Below are positions 36,603-46,266 of a stretch of 64,000 bases of DNA, one piece after another; positions within the stretch are counted from its first letter, which is position 1; every line of letters begins with the position of its first letter. The stretch comes from Clostridia bacterium (GTDB lineage: Bacteria; Bacillota; Clostridia; Lachnospirales; Lachnospiraceae), in assembly GCA_910575245.1 (NCBI GenBank), contig CAJTEN010000004.1, forward strand, positions 62,001 to 126,000. Direction: 5' to 3'. The notes beneath the pieces are model-generated. The model ran no database searches, was not told the DNA's origin, and saw only the letters and a list, made by a program, of their open reading frames with translations. The position numbers and the translations under genes are program-made.

Positions 36603-36920
36603 GCTGCAATTATAGTTCTGGCTTACAGGTAACGACATTGGATATTCCGTTTATAGATTAATTTAAGTAAAATTGAGTTTTCTAACACGATATGAGTGGA
36701 CAAAATATACAAAAAATATACCGTGAAATTATGTGAAGATAACAAAAAATAAATATTTTAGTTAAAATATTGCTAAAATTAATTAATAATAATATAATTT
36801 AATGTAATATACAAATTAAAATTATTCGAAAAGCAATACGTATTTAGCCTTGTGACTAACTGAGAATAAACAGTAGTGTCCCTTTTCGGGGCATATCAGA
36901 TGTGATAGGGGAATAGCCGA
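36603..36920. other. AT-rich spacer before the interrupted gene
   Basis: This stretch is very A/T-rich (especially 36660-36830) and has no coding frame. A small hairpin (TGTCCC, TTTT, GGGGCA, about 36877-36894) lies near its end. It presumably held the promoter of the gene at 36921. Confidence 0.4.
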
Positions 36921-37159
36921 ATGAAGAAGTGGAAAGCAATGACGGGTCTTGAAACTGCATTAACAACAGAATGCAGTGCAAGTGGATGCGGTGCTGTTAT
37001 GGCCGAGGCCATACACCGGACAGCCGGACGGCAGAGGATTCGCTATGTTGACTGGGGCAAGGGCATGCTGACGTTGATTCTGTTGGCGGGGCTGCTTATA
37101 AAGTTCTTCTCTTCTTCCGGCATAGCATCCTTTATACAGGTGAATGAAACAGTATCAAT
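36921..37159 (+). pseudogene. N-terminal fragment of an IS-interrupted secreted binding protein
   Basis: The frame MKKWKAMTG... gives a cytoplasmic lead, a membrane or signal segment (MLTLILLAGLLIKFFSSS, about residues 50-67) and the start of an external region (IQVNETVSI). It then runs into the IS200-type left end at about 37160 and stops at 37202. Together with the fragment at 37845 this was one gene for a large membrane-anchored carbohydrate-binding protein. GGGGA precedes the ATG. Confidence 0.65.
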
Positions 37160-37840
37160 CCCCCAGCTGAGCTGGGGGAATAACAGATGCAAGTGGCGGT
37201 GAACAGAGTACCAAAAAATTACCCCCGTTGTATAATAGAAGTGGGTCTAGCAAACCACTTTAGAAACAACGGAGGTATATCCATATGGATAATAATAGTT
37301 TAGCACATAGTCGGTACAATTGCACGTACCATATTGTATTTATTCCGAAATATCGCAGGAAAGTAATGTTCGGAGAGTTAAGGAAAGATGTAGGAGAGAT
37401 TCTGGGAAAGGTGTGCAGAATGGAAGGGGTAACGATCATAAAGGCGGCTACGCTTCCCGATCATGTGCATATGTATGTATCAATTCCGCCCAAGTTGAGC
37501 GTATCAAAGGCCGTAGGCCTTATTAAGGGCAAGAGTGCGCTTATGATATTTGACAGGCATCCAGAATATAGAGAGAAAGGAAACCGTCACTTCTGGGCAA
37601 GAGGATATTATTGCGAAACGGTCGGTAATGTCAACGAAGAGACAATAAAGAAGTATATTCAGGAGCAGTACGAAAGGGATAGGATGGAGCATTAAAAGAG
37701 AGCCGCTTTTAAGCGGCCTACCAGTAAAGAAAGAACGGTTTGCTAGACCGCCTTTAGGCGGAAATGCAAAGGTTTTGCCCCAGGGGGGCTATCCCATTCC
37801 ACCAGCTGAGCTGGTGGTTGGGCCTTTCGGCGGTGAATTC
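37160..37840 (+). mobile_element. IS200/IS605-family insertion sequence (tnpA only)
   Basis: The element has terminal imperfect palindromes: CCCCCAGCTGAGCTGGGGG (37160-37178) at the left and CCACCAGCTGAGCTGGTGG (37799-37817) at the right, as in IS200/IS605 ends that fold into hairpins. A promoter-like TATAAT (37231-37236) precedes tnpA; no tnpB is present. GGTCTAGCAAACC (37244-37256) and GGTTTGCTAGACC (37737-37749) form a perfect 13-bp inverted repeat around the gene. A hairpin GCCGC...GCGGC follows tnpA. Exact cleavage points are uncertain by some bases. Confidence 0.85.
37285..37695 (+). CDS. tnpA: IS200-type Y1 transposase TnpA
   Basis: This 136-aa protein is a single-domain HUH transposase: YHIVFIPKYRRKVMFGELR at the start, the metal-binding HVH motif (His60, His62 in LPDHVHMYVSIPP), HFWARGYYCETVG, and the catalytic tyrosine in YIQEQ (about Tyr124, Gln128). 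It cuts and joins single-stranded DNA at the hairpin ends. The gene is intact with ACGGAGGTATATCC before ATG. The element is inserted in a binding-protein gene. Confidence 0.96.
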   Translation: MDNNSLAHSRYNCTYHIVFIPKYRRKVMFGELRKDVGEILGKVCRMEGVTIIKAATLPDHVHMYVSIPPKLSVSKAVGLIKGKSALMIFDRHPEYREKGNRHFWARGYYCETVGNVNEETIKKYIQEQYERDRMEH

Positions 37841-37844
37841 AGAT

Positions 37845-39293
37845 ATGGCGCCGGAAGGGTATGATATTTTCGAAGATGTCAGTTTTGCGGACAGCTCAGT
37901 ACCAGGCTTCAGAGAATATGCTGCGTCGTTTCAGGCTGCATATCCCGAGGAAGAGATCAGAGCCGGTGTGGAGGCATGCGTGGGATATGAGGAAAACGAT
38001 GTGTGGGTGACACCTGTTTTATATACAGATTATGAAGGAATATCCGGTGACAGTATTTATACAGGCGCCGGTTCACTGACAGAATTTGTGACCAATGTGG
38101 AGACGGAAGGTTTCTATCATATGGCACTGGAGTATTATCCGCTGCCCGGAAGCGGCGCGGATATTGAGAGAAGCATCCTGATTGACGGTGTGCTGCCGTA
38201 CAGGGAGATGAGCCAGGTAAGCTTTGGCCGTGTCTGGAAGGCAGAGACGGAAGCGCCGGAATGGATTGTAAGCGACTGCAGTGACGGCACGGGATATCTG
38301 GATGAGCCGCTGTCCGTGTACCTGACAGAGGGAGAACACAGGATTTCACTGCTTGCCATAAAGGAACCCATGCTGATCCATCAGATTGTACTGCGGAATG
38401 AGAAGCCGGTGCGGGAATATGCGCAGGCCAAGACCTTCTGGGATGCAGTAGGGATTAAGGCGGCGAAAGGGCAGACAATTCATATCGAAGCAGAACATGC
38501 GGCGCGTACATCCTCGAAGCGGCCGGGCCTGGAGCCGGAAAGGGGAGACCAGGCGCTTGCGGCAGAGCTGGCAAGCACTTTCATAGACGGTGAGAGCTGG
38601 AAAGAAGCCGGGCAATGGATTGAATGGGAATTTGACGTGGAAGAGGCGGGATATTATTATATTTCACTTTATGACTGCCAGAATTATGTGAAAGGTACCG
38701 GTGTCTGCAGGAAGATTATGATTGACGGTGCGATACCCTTTGCGGAGATGGAAAACTATCATTTTATCTACGGAAGGACCTGGAGAGAGGATGTATTGTC
38801 TGACGGGACGGGAGTGCCTTATGTTTTCTATCTGAAGCAGGGACATCATAGGATCCGTATGGAGACGGCGCTTGGCGATATGGCGGATCTGATCAGCGAG
38901 ATTCGGGACAGCATCTGCCGCATCTGTCAGATTTGCTTCCGGATGAAAGAAATCGCCGGCGAAGATGCGGCGGAGTACAAGGAGCCGGGACAGGAGACCG
39001 GTCTGTCAGACTTAAGGGAAGACCTGCTCAATGTGCGCACGCAGCTGACCGGCGCCATTGTCAGGCTGCAGGAAATGACAGGCAGGCATTCTGAAGGCGT
39101 ACATGCGCTGAAGGCAGTGAAGAACAGCCTGGATGGCCTGCTTGATGACGAGGCCTGTTCTGCCGGAAGTGTAAGGAAGTGCGGAGTCAGTCTTAGTGCC
39201 TGCAGGAATTGGGACGATATGGCGGTTTGCCAGCCGCTGGCGGTAGACTATATCAATATTGTGCCTGCAGGCCAAAATGAAAAAATACGTTGA
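37845..39293 (+). pseudogene. Carbohydrate-binding part of the interrupted and truncated binding protein
   Basis: The open frame (natural sequence from about MAPEGYDIFEDVSFADSS) holds two similar beta-sandwich, CBM-like halves: FVTNVETEGFYHMALEYYPL ... FLTEGEH-type in the first, and WIEWEFDVEEAGYYYISLYD ... VFYLKQGHHRIRMET in the second, then a helical part ending QPLAVDYINIVPAG. In related large Lachnospiraceae/Paenibacillus proteins this region precedes an extracellular solute-binding domain. Here the frame stops at 39293, so that domain is absent. Upstream, the IS200-type element separates it from its signal (36921-37159). The gene looks non-functional. Confidence 0.65.
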
Positions 39294-39318
39294 CAAGAGT
39301 TCTCTGCTGTATTAAGAT
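39290..39318 (+). promoter_or_regulatory. Promoter of the 38-aa ORF
   Basis: TTGACA (39290-39295), 17 bp, TAAGAT (39313-39318). The -35 overlaps the stop codon of the truncated upstream gene. Confidence 0.65.
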
Positions 39319-39381
39319 ATCAACAAGCGCTGTGAAACAGAAAGTGCAGAGTACTGATTATAGAAGAAGGAGGTAAGCGTT

Positions 39382-39498
39382 ATGTTATACGGAAATACAT
39401 TCAGAAGCACATCAGGTACACACAACAGAACAATGAACAGAGTACGGGAAATTACCTCCATGGACAGAAGTAAGAGGAAGTATCTGCGCAATACGTGA
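39382..39498 (+). CDS. Small basic protein, 38 aa, unknown function
   Basis: This short frame reads MLYGNTFRSTSGTHNRTMNR, continues with EITSMDRSKRKYLRNT and is rich in Arg, Thr and Ser with no membrane segment. An excellent ribosome binding site (AGAAGGAGGTAAGCGTT), an own promoter (39290-39318) and an own terminator (39555-39586) make it a credible gene despite its size. It precedes an ABC exporter pair by 193 bases. It could be a small regulatory protein, a leader peptide or an exported peptide; I do not recognise it. Confidence 0.6.
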   Translation: MLYGNTFRSTSGTHNRTMNRVREITSMDRSKRKYLRNT

Positions 39499-39554
39499 TA
39501 GTCGGTCATACGGGATTCATGAATGACGGATTATATACATAACGGGTCAGGTAC

Positions 39555-39586
39555 AGGCTGTGGTAATTTCACCACAGCCTTTTTTC
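39555..39586 (+). terminator. Intrinsic terminator after the 38-aa ORF
   Basis: AGGCTGTGG (39555-39563) pairs with CCACAGCCT (39572-39580), followed by a T run. Confidence 0.8.
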
Positions 39587-39691
39587 GCGTTCAGAAGCCT
39601 TCTGTCTGATCCTGCCATAACGCGGAACGATTACCTGTGGAGGACAGCCGTACTTGGACAACTAGTATAAACTACAGAGGGGGACATAATT

Positions 39692-41512
39692 GTGAAGAAA
39701 ATATCAAGTTACATATGGGAGTATAAATTCTCCTATCTGGCGGCGATTGCGTCGCTTCTGGCCGCAGTCACGCTGGATATGATGGGACCGCGGCTGATGG
39801 CGCTGGTGGTGGATGACGTTATTGTGGGCGGGAATATCGGGGAACTTAAGATTCTGTTGCTCGGTTTCCTGGGTGTAGGCGTGGGACGCTGTATTTTCCA
39901 GTATGCGAAGGAGTATACATTCGACAAGAACAGTATCAGGATTTCGGGAGATATGCGAAGAGACCTGTTCAGACATATACAGGGACTGAGCGCGGATTTC
40001 TTTGACAGGACGAATACAGGGGAACTGATGGCCCGTGTCAAAGAAGATATTGACCGGATCTGGGATGCCATCGGCTATGTGGGCATGCTGCTGATCGAGG
40101 TGATCTACCATACATCCATCATTCTGATTTCCATGTATGTGATCAACTGGAAACTGGCTCTGCTTCCCACGGCGGCAATGCTTTTGTGCGGCACGGTGGC
40201 ATTGATTATGGAACGGAAATTGGGGCAGGTATACGAAGAGATCAGTGAGGAAAATGCCGCGTTAAATACGGTGGCGGAAGAGAATCTGGCCGGTGTGCGG
40301 ACGGTGAAGGCCTTCGCGAGAGAGAAATATGAGATCGGGAAATTCCTTTCCCATAATAAGCGCTACTATGATCTGAACATGCAGCAGTCTAAGGTTTTTG
40401 TAAGGTATTATCCGTTCTTTAGTGTTGTCAGTAAAGTACTTCCTATCCTGACCATTTTGCTTGGCGGAGGATTTGTCATAGGAGGAGAGATGACATTGGG
40501 ACAGATGACAGCCTTCGTGGAATACTCCACGAATATTGTCTGGCCTATGGAGATGCTGGGGTGGCTCACCAACAGTTTTTCGGCGGCAGTGGCATCCAAT
40601 AAGAAGGTAAGGAAGATCTATGAAGAGAAACCGACTATCGTGGAGACGGCTGATCCGGTCAGGATTGAGCAGGTAGCTGGAAAAATCTGTTTTGACCATG
40701 TTTCTTTCCACAAGGCGGATATGTATGAAATACTGCATGATATCTCTTTTACGGTGGAAGTCGGGAAGACGCTGGGCATTATGGGAGCAACCGGAGCAGG
40801 CAAGACCTCTATTGTACAGCTGCTGCAGCGTATGTATGACGCGACGGAAGGCGCGATTTATCTGGATGATGTAGATATCAGGGAGCTGTCTCTGGAACAG
40901 CTTCGCACCAGTGTCAGCTATGTGATGCAGGACGTATTCCTTTTCTCGGATACGATCAATGACAATATTAAGCTGGGGAAGAAAGAATGTCTGGATTTTA
41001 AAACAGTCAGAAGAGCTTCCGTACAGGCGCAGGCCAGCGGGTTTATCGAGCGCATGGAGGAGGCTTATGATACGGTGATCGGTGAGCGGGGCGTGGGACT
41101 TTCCGGCGGGCAGAAGCAGCGGATCAGTATTGCGAGAGCGCTGGCCAAGAGGGACCCGATCCTGGTGATGGATGACTCCACATCGGCTCTTGACATGGAG
41201 ACGGAGCAGATGATCCAGCAGACGCTGAAGGAGCTGGGTAACACGACCAAGATCATCATAGCACACCGGATCAGCGCTGTATGCCATGCGGATGAGATCA
41301 TTGTTCTGGAGAATGGCGCGATCGCGGAGCGGGGAACTCATGAAGAACTACTTGCAAGACGCGGGCTTTATTATGAGACCTATGAGTCCCAATACGGAGA
41401 AATTCCGGAAAGAATGGCACAGAAGGAAGCCGGACAGCAGCAGGCGGCTGATACCGGCCAGGAAAGAAGAACAGATAAAGGGGGTGAGACCTATGGCTGT
41501 CAACTCGTATAA
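39692..41512 (+). CDS. ABC exporter half-transporter with degenerate Walker B (second pair)
   Basis: This 606-aa protein starts with GTG (GAGGGGGACATAATT before it). Six membrane helices lead to an ABC ATPase with Walker A GATGAGKTS, canonical signature GLSGGQKQR, Walker B ILVMDDSTSALD (Asp replaces catalytic Glu) and intact H-loop IIAHRIS. It should pair with the next gene, which has an intact Walker B but LSIGQ signature, to give one active and one inactive nucleotide site. The C-terminus is Gln-rich. It overlaps its partner by 20 bases. Drug or peptide export is likely; substrate unknown. Confidence 0.93.
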   Translation: MKKISSYIWEYKFSYLAAIASLLAAVTLDMMGPRLMALVVDDVIVGGNIGELKILLLGFLGVGVGRCIFQYAKEYTFDKNSIRISGDMRRDLFRHIQGLSADFFDRTNTGELMARVKEDIDRIWDAIGYVGMLLIEVIYHTSIILISMYVINWKLALLPTAAMLLCGTVALIMERKLGQVYEEISEENAALNTVAEENLAGVRTVKAFAREKYEIGKFLSHNKRYYDLNMQQSKVFVRYYPFFSVVSKVLPILTILLGGGFVIGGEMTLGQMTAFVEYSTNIVWPMEMLGWLTNSFSAAVASNKKVRKIYEEKPTIVETADPVRIEQVAGKICFDHVSFHKADMYEILHDISFTVEVGKTLGIMGATGAGKTSIVQLLQRMYDATEGAIYLDDVDIRELSLEQLRTSVSYVMQDVFLFSDTINDNIKLGKKECLDFKTVRRASVQAQASGFIERMEEAYDTVIGERGVGLSGGQKQRISIARALAKRDPILVMDDSTSALDMETEQMIQQTLKELGNTTKIIIAHRISAVCHADEIIVLENGAIAERGTHEELLARRGLYYETYESQYGEIPERMAQKEAGQQQAADTGQERRTDKGGETYGCQLV

Positions 41513-43313
41513 GGATGATGAAATGAGTGTGGAGCGCAGTAAGGTGCAGACACTGTTACGGCTCTTCCATTATCTGCTTGCCTATAAATGGCAGATTGTA
41601 CTGGTTCTGCTGATCATGGGATACGGCGTGGCGGTCAGTCTGGTCAACCCGCTGATTATGGAGGCGGCGATAGATGACCATATTTCGGTGGGGGATATCA
41701 GAGGGCTGTACAGACTGCTCGTGGTGGCGTTGGGAATCAATCTTCTGCTTGTGGTCACGGTGAAGCTGCGTATGTACATTATGGCGAAGGTGTGTAATGA
41801 GATCCTGTTGACCATCCGACAGGAATTGTATACCCATATTCAGAAGCTGGACTTTGCCTTTTTTGACAGCAGGCCGACGGGCAAGATTTTGTCCCGTATT
41901 ATCGGGGATATCAATTCCCTGAAAGATGTGCTGTCCAATTGTGTGACAACGCTGATTCCGGACGGGCTTACGGTCATAGCGGTGGTGGTGATCATGGTCT
42001 GGAAGAACCCGAAGCTGGCTTTTGCATCCATGCTGACGATTCCGTTTATGGCGGCCGGCATGGTGTATATTCAGGTGAAGGCGCATCCCCGCTGGCAGTT
42101 GTTCCGGAAGAAATCAGCGAATTTAAATGCCTTTATCCATGAGGATATGGCCGGGATGCGGATCATCCAGAGCTTTCATGCGCAGACGGAGACGGAGCGT
42201 TCTTTTGATGAATTGCTTGAGGAGCACAGGCAGGCGTTCGTCCATGCGGTGCGGATGAGCGATGCTTTCGGCTCGGTAATCGATTTTTCCTGGGCTATGG
42301 GATGTATTCTGCTGTATTTTACGGGAATCGTGGTACTGGGTGTGGAGCAGGTGTCGCTGGGTACTTTTATCGCCTTCGGAACTTACCTGACCATGTTCTG
42401 GCATCCGATTCAGAATATCAGTAATTTCTACAATCAGCTGGTGACGAATATAGCGGGGGCGGAGCGGATTTTTGAGATTCTGGATACGCCGCCGGCTATT
42501 GCGGATGACGCAGAGGTGGCGCAGATGCCGCCGATACAGGGAGAAGTGACTTTTGAACATGTAACCTTCTCCTACGATGATAAGGTGAAAGTACTGGATG
42601 ACGTGAATTTCAGGATCCGCCCGGGGGAGACGATCGCGCTGGTGGGGCCTACCGGAGCCGGGAAGTCTACGATTGTCAATCTGATCAGCCGGTTCTATGA
42701 CGTGCAGCAGGGTATTGTGTCGGTGGACGGCCATAATGTGAAGCAGGTATTGATCGAGAGCCTGCGCAGACAGATGGGTATCATGACACAGGATAATTTC
42801 CTCTTCTCGGGAACGATCAGGGACAATATCCGCTATGGCAGGCTGGATGCTTCGGATGATGAGATTATTGCCGCGGCCAAATCGGTCAATGCCCATGATT
42901 TTATTATGCGGCTGGAGAAAGGCTATGATACACAATTGTCGGAGCGGGGCGGCGGATTATCCATCGGGCAGAAACAGCTGCTGGCTTTTGCCAGGACGAT
43001 GGTTTCGGATCCGAAGATCCTGATCCTGGATGAAGCTACTTCCAGCATTGATACGAAGACGGAACTTCTGGTACAGGAGGGAATCGAGCATATGCTTGCG
43101 GGCAGAACATCCTTTGTGATCGCACACAGGCTGTCCACGATCCAGAAGGCTGACCGGATCTTCGTGGTGGATGACGGCAAGATCATCGAGGAAGGGAACG
43201 CGAAGGAACTGCTGGAAAAGAAGGGGGCTTATTATCGATTGTATATGGCTCAGTTCGGAGAGCAGAATGCAGAGCCGGGACATTCCGGCAGCGGGGAACA
43301 GCAGGCCGGATAA
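41493..43313 (+). CDS. ABC exporter half-transporter, catalytically complete partner (second pair)
   Basis: This 606-aa protein (ATG 41493 after AGGGGGTGAGACCT; the frame opens earlier at 41286 inside the partner) has six helices and an ATPase with Walker A GPTGAGKST, signature GLSIGQKQL, Walker B ILILDEATSSID and H-loop VIAHRLS. It is a close paralogue in layout of the 4989-6773 protein (shared ISRFYDVQ-type and LFSGTIRDNIRYG motifs). It forms the active partner of the heterodimer. A terminator follows at 43358-43406. Confidence 0.93.
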   Translation: MAVNSYKDDEMSVERSKVQTLLRLFHYLLAYKWQIVLVLLIMGYGVAVSLVNPLIMEAAIDDHISVGDIRGLYRLLVVALGINLLLVVTVKLRMYIMAKVCNEILLTIRQELYTHIQKLDFAFFDSRPTGKILSRIIGDINSLKDVLSNCVTTLIPDGLTVIAVVVIMVWKNPKLAFASMLTIPFMAAGMVYIQVKAHPRWQLFRKKSANLNAFIHEDMAGMRIIQSFHAQTETERSFDELLEEHRQAFVHAVRMSDAFGSVIDFSWAMGCILLYFTGIVVLGVEQVSLGTFIAFGTYLTMFWHPIQNISNFYNQLVTNIAGAERIFEILDTPPAIADDAEVAQMPPIQGEVTFEHVTFSYDDKVKVLDDVNFRIRPGETIALVGPTGAGKSTIVNLISRFYDVQQGIVSVDGHNVKQVLIESLRRQMGIMTQDNFLFSGTIRDNIRYGRLDASDDEIIAAAKSVNAHDFIMRLEKGYDTQLSERGGGLSIGQKQLLAFARTMVSDPKILILDEATSSIDTKTELLVQEGIEHMLAGRTSFVIAHRLSTIQKADRIFVVDDGKIIEEGNAKELLEKKGAYYRLYMAQFGEQNAEPGHSGSGEQQAG

Positions 43314-43357
43314 TGAGGAAACAGATTGCTGTGAACGGCAGTTGTTCCTATAAAATT

Positions 43358-43406
43358 AGGTTGAAGAATCAGAAAAGTTAGTCTGATATTCAACCTTATT
43401 TTTTTG
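43358..43406 (+). terminator. Intrinsic terminator of the second exporter operon
   Basis: AGGTTGAA (43358-43365) pairs with TTCAACCT (43389-43396), with inner ATCAGA/TCTGAT, then TATTTTTTTG. Confidence 0.8.
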
Positions 43407-43413
43407 CGCTATT

Positions 43414-43516
43414 TATAGTTAACGATATTAAAAATTTCGTTTTCGACCCTGCAAAAGCTTCCGTATATGGCTTTGGCAGGAGACGGAAACAGAAATTTGT
43501 TATGTCGTTTACTATA
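43414..43516 (+). mobile_element. 103-bp palindromic element family 2, copy 1 (TA-flanked MITE-like)
   Basis: Ends TATAGTTAACG and CGTTTACTATA enclose a largely self-complementary sequence (AAATTTCG...GAAATTTG, TTCCGTATATGG centre). It is nearly identical to 52337-52439 and inverted relative to 51338-51440. A TA at each end fits IS630/Tc1-type insertion. No coding capacity. Confidence 0.75.
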
Positions 43517-43640
43517 GTTCCTGCGTTTGGAGATAGCTTTTTCTATGGATAATATACACAAATTGGGAAATTAAAAATTGTACAAATAGCAGAAAATACA
43601 GAAAATAGCATATGTGTCATGACTTTTTTGCAAATAGATA

Positions 43641-43668
43641 TTGATCAAAAAATAAAGTAATGTATACT
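43641..43668 (+). promoter_or_regulatory. Promoter of the mannan phosphorolysis operon
   Basis: TTGATC (43641-43646), 16 bp, TATACT (43663-43668), about 110 bases before the epimerase gene. The region is A/T-rich; no clear LacI operator could be assigned. Confidence 0.5.
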
Positions 43669-43777
43669 TAAATATAAGCTAATAAATAGTTAATGTAGTA
43701 AAGGCCTGGATCATACGGTGTGATCAGCAAGTGGTCAACGCATTAAGGATGAGCCGAAGAAGCGAAGGGGGAGTGTG

Positions 43778-44950
43778 ATGATAACAGAAGAAATCAGAAA
43801 ACATCTGACGGATTGTATCATTCCTTTTTGGAAGAGATTAAGGGATGATGTGCATGGCGGCTATTATGGCTATATGGATTATGACCTTAAGGTGGACAGA
43901 CAGGCAGTGAAGGGATGTATTTTGAATAGCCGGATTATATGGTTTTTTGCTAATGCCTGTCTGACGCTGGGGAATAAATCCTTGCTGGAGGAAGCGCGGC
44001 ATGGCTATGAATTTATGAAAGAGTATTGTGTAGACCGGGAGAAAGGAGGCGTGTACTGGTCTGTGGCATATGACGGAGTACCGGAGGATATGACGAAGCA
44101 TACATACAATCAGGCCTTTTCCATCTATGCTTTGTCTTCCTATTATGATGCATCCGGGGATCAGGAGGCGCTTGATACGGCATTTGAGCTGTTTCATATC
44201 ATAGAAGAGCGATGCATGGATGAGATCGGATATAAGGAAGCCTTTGACAGGGACTTCCGAGAGATTGAGAATGATAAATTGTCAGAGAACGGCGTGATTG
44301 CCCAGAAGACGATGAATACGCTGCTGCATGTCTTCGAGGCATACACGGAGTTATACCGCGTGAGCGGTGACGGGAAGGTAAAGGAAAGGCTTAGATGGAT
44401 TCTCGATACGTTTGCGGATAAGGTATATAATCCAAAACTGCACAGGCAGGAAGTATTCTTTGACAGAGAGATGAATTCGATACTTGATCTGCATTCCTAC
44501 GGACATGATATTGAGACGGCCTGGCTGGTCCGCAGGGGTACAGATATTATAGGAGAGAAGGTGTACGAGGAGAAGATGCTTCCGATCATACTTGACCTGA
44601 CAAGAGAAGTATATGAGAAGGCATTCGACGGTCATTCACTGGCAAATGAGTGTGAGAAGGGAGCGGTTGACCAGACCAGGGTCTGGTGGGTGCAGGCGGA
44701 AGCCATAGTAGGTTTCCTGAATGCCTGTGCGCTGTCGCCGGAGCATACGGAATATCTGGAAGCGGCCAAAGCGGAGTGGATCTTTATCAAAGAGCATCTG
44801 GTGGATCAAAGGGAGGGCTCCGAATGGTTCTGGGATGTGAACAGCAAGGGAGAGGCGGTAAGCGGCAAGCCTATTGTAGAACCCTGGAAATGTCCGTATC
44901 ACAACGGCAGGATGTGTTTTGAGGTGATCAGACGCAATCCGAAGCTATAA
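43778..44950 (+). CDS. Cellobiose 2-epimerase-like AGE-family enzyme
   Basis: This 390-aa protein has the alpha/alpha-barrel sequence of the N-acylglucosamine/cellobiose 2-epimerase family: CIIPFWKRLRDDVHGGYYGY, LNSRIIWFFANA, KHTYNQAFSIYALSSYY, LDLHSYGHDIETAWLVRR (with catalytic-type His), and TRVWWVQAEAIVGFLNA. Given the two GH130 phosphorylases behind it, it most likely turns beta-1,4-mannobiose into mannosyl-glucose, which the next enzyme cleaves. ATG 43778 follows AAGGGGGAG. First gene of a three-gene operon. Confidence 0.9.
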   Translation: MITEEIRKHLTDCIIPFWKRLRDDVHGGYYGYMDYDLKVDRQAVKGCILNSRIIWFFANACLTLGNKSLLEEARHGYEFMKEYCVDREKGGVYWSVAYDGVPEDMTKHTYNQAFSIYALSSYYDASGDQEALDTAFELFHIIEERCMDEIGYKEAFDRDFREIENDKLSENGVIAQKTMNTLLHVFEAYTELYRVSGDGKVKERLRWILDTFADKVYNPKLHRQEVFFDREMNSILDLHSYGHDIETAWLVRRGTDIIGEKVYEEKMLPIILDLTREVYEKAFDGHSLANECEKGAVDQTRVWWVQAEAIVGFLNACALSPEHTEYLEAAKAEWIFIKEHLVDQREGSEWFWDVNSKGEAVSGKPIVEPWKCPYHNGRMCFEVIRRNPKL

Positions 44951-45030
44951 GGAAACTGGAGATGGGGCAATGAATAACTGAGCAACAGGAGGAAGCGGCC
45001 CGGACGGGCTGTTTCGGAAACGGAGGGAAA

Positions 45031-46218
45031 ATGCTGCACAGCAATTATTATGTGGAATTAGACAAGTACAACAAACTGATCAACAGAAAGAATGTGAAAT
45101 CAGACAGCTATAACGGAATTTACGACAGGTATGTATATCCGGTCCTGACCAGGGAACATATTCCGCTTACCTGGAAATATGACCTGAATCCGGAGACAAA
45201 TCCGTACTTTATGGAGCGTCTGGGTGTGAATGCGGTGATGAATTCCGGCGCCATCGAATTGGACGGCAAGTTCTATCTGATAGCGCGGATAGAAGGGAAT
45301 GACCGGAAGTCCTTCTTCGGTGTGGCACAGAGTGATAACGGAATCGACGGCTTCCGGTTCTGGGATTATCCGATTCTGCTGCCGGATACCTGCCCGGAGG
45401 AGACCAATGTGTATGATATGCGTCTTACGAAACATGAGGACGGGTATATTTACGGCGTATTCTGTTCCGAGAGTAAGGACAGGACGGTCAATGACCTGTC
45501 TGCGGCGGTGGCGGCAGCGGGTATCGTGAGAACCAAAGATTTGAGGAATTGGGAGAGACTGGATAATCTGACTACGCTGCGTTCCCCGCAGCAGCGCAAT
45601 GTGGTGCTGCATCCGGAATTTGTGGATGGGAAGTACGCTTTTTACACCAGGCCTATGGATGATTTTATCGATACAGGTTCCGGCGGCGGTATAGGATTCG
45701 GCCTGTGCGAAGACATCACCCATGCGGTGATCGATGAAGAGAAGATGACATCGCTGCGGAAATACCATACGATCACGGAAGCTAAGAACGGTGCGGGAGC
45801 AACGCCTATTAAGACAGACAGAGGATGGATCCACATTGCACATGGTGTCAGGAATACGGCGGCAGGCCTGCGTTATGTGATTTACGCCTTTGCCACCGAT
45901 CTGAAGGATCCTTCCAAAGTGATTGCAGAGCCATCCGGTATGCTGATCGGACCCAGGGAAGGGGAGCGCGTGGGTGATGTGTCCAATGTGGTATTCACCA
46001 ACGGCGCCATTGCCGGAGAAAACGGAGATGTCTATATTTACTATGCGTCCAGCGATACGAGAATGCATGTGGCGACAACTACGGTGGATAAGCTGCTGGA
46101 CTATGTATTCAACACACCTTCGGACCCGCTGCGTTCTGTAGAGTGTGTGGCGCAAAGATGCGGCCTGATTGAGAAGAATCTGGAATTTCTGGCAGGGATG
46201 AAGGAAAGCGGAGTCTGA
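45031..46218 (+). CDS. 4-O-beta-D-mannosyl-D-glucose phosphorylase (GH130 subfamily 1)
   Basis: This 395-aa cytoplasmic enzyme has GH130_1 signature stretches: [18 protein letters not shown] near the start, [37 protein letters not shown] (with the catalytic Asp), [20 protein letters not shown] and [20 protein letters not shown]. It phosphorolyses mannosyl-glucose to mannose-1-phosphate and glucose. CGGAGGGAAA precedes the ATG. Between the epimerase and a second GH130 gene it completes the intracellular mannobiose pathway. Confidence 0.93.
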   Translation: MLHSNYYVELDKYNKLINRKNVKSDSYNGIYDRYVYPVLTREHIPLTWKYDLNPETNPYFMERLGVNAVMNSGAIELDGKFYLIARIEGNDRKSFFGVAQSDNGIDGFRFWDYPILLPDTCPEETNVYDMRLTKHEDGYIYGVFCSESKDRTVNDLSAAVAAAGIVRTKDLRNWERLDNLTTLRSPQQRNVVLHPEFVDGKYAFYTRPMDDFIDTGSGGGIGFGLCEDITHAVIDEEKMTSLRKYHTITEAKNGAGATPIKTDRGWIHIAHGVRNTAAGLRYVIYAFATDLKDPSKVIAEPSGMLIGPREGERVGDVSNVVFTNGAIAGENGDVYIYYASSDTRMHVATTTVDKLLDYVFNTPSDPLRSVECVAQRCGLIEKNLEFLAGMKESGV

Positions 46219-46266
46219 CGGAAATGACAGTCATTTATAAACAGGGAAAAGAAAAGGAGTGAAAAA

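Noticed and set aside
36850..36920. Possible riboswitch in the leader of the interrupted gene
   Set aside because: Only a small TGTCCC/GGGGCA hairpin is seen; no known aptamer core could be matched.
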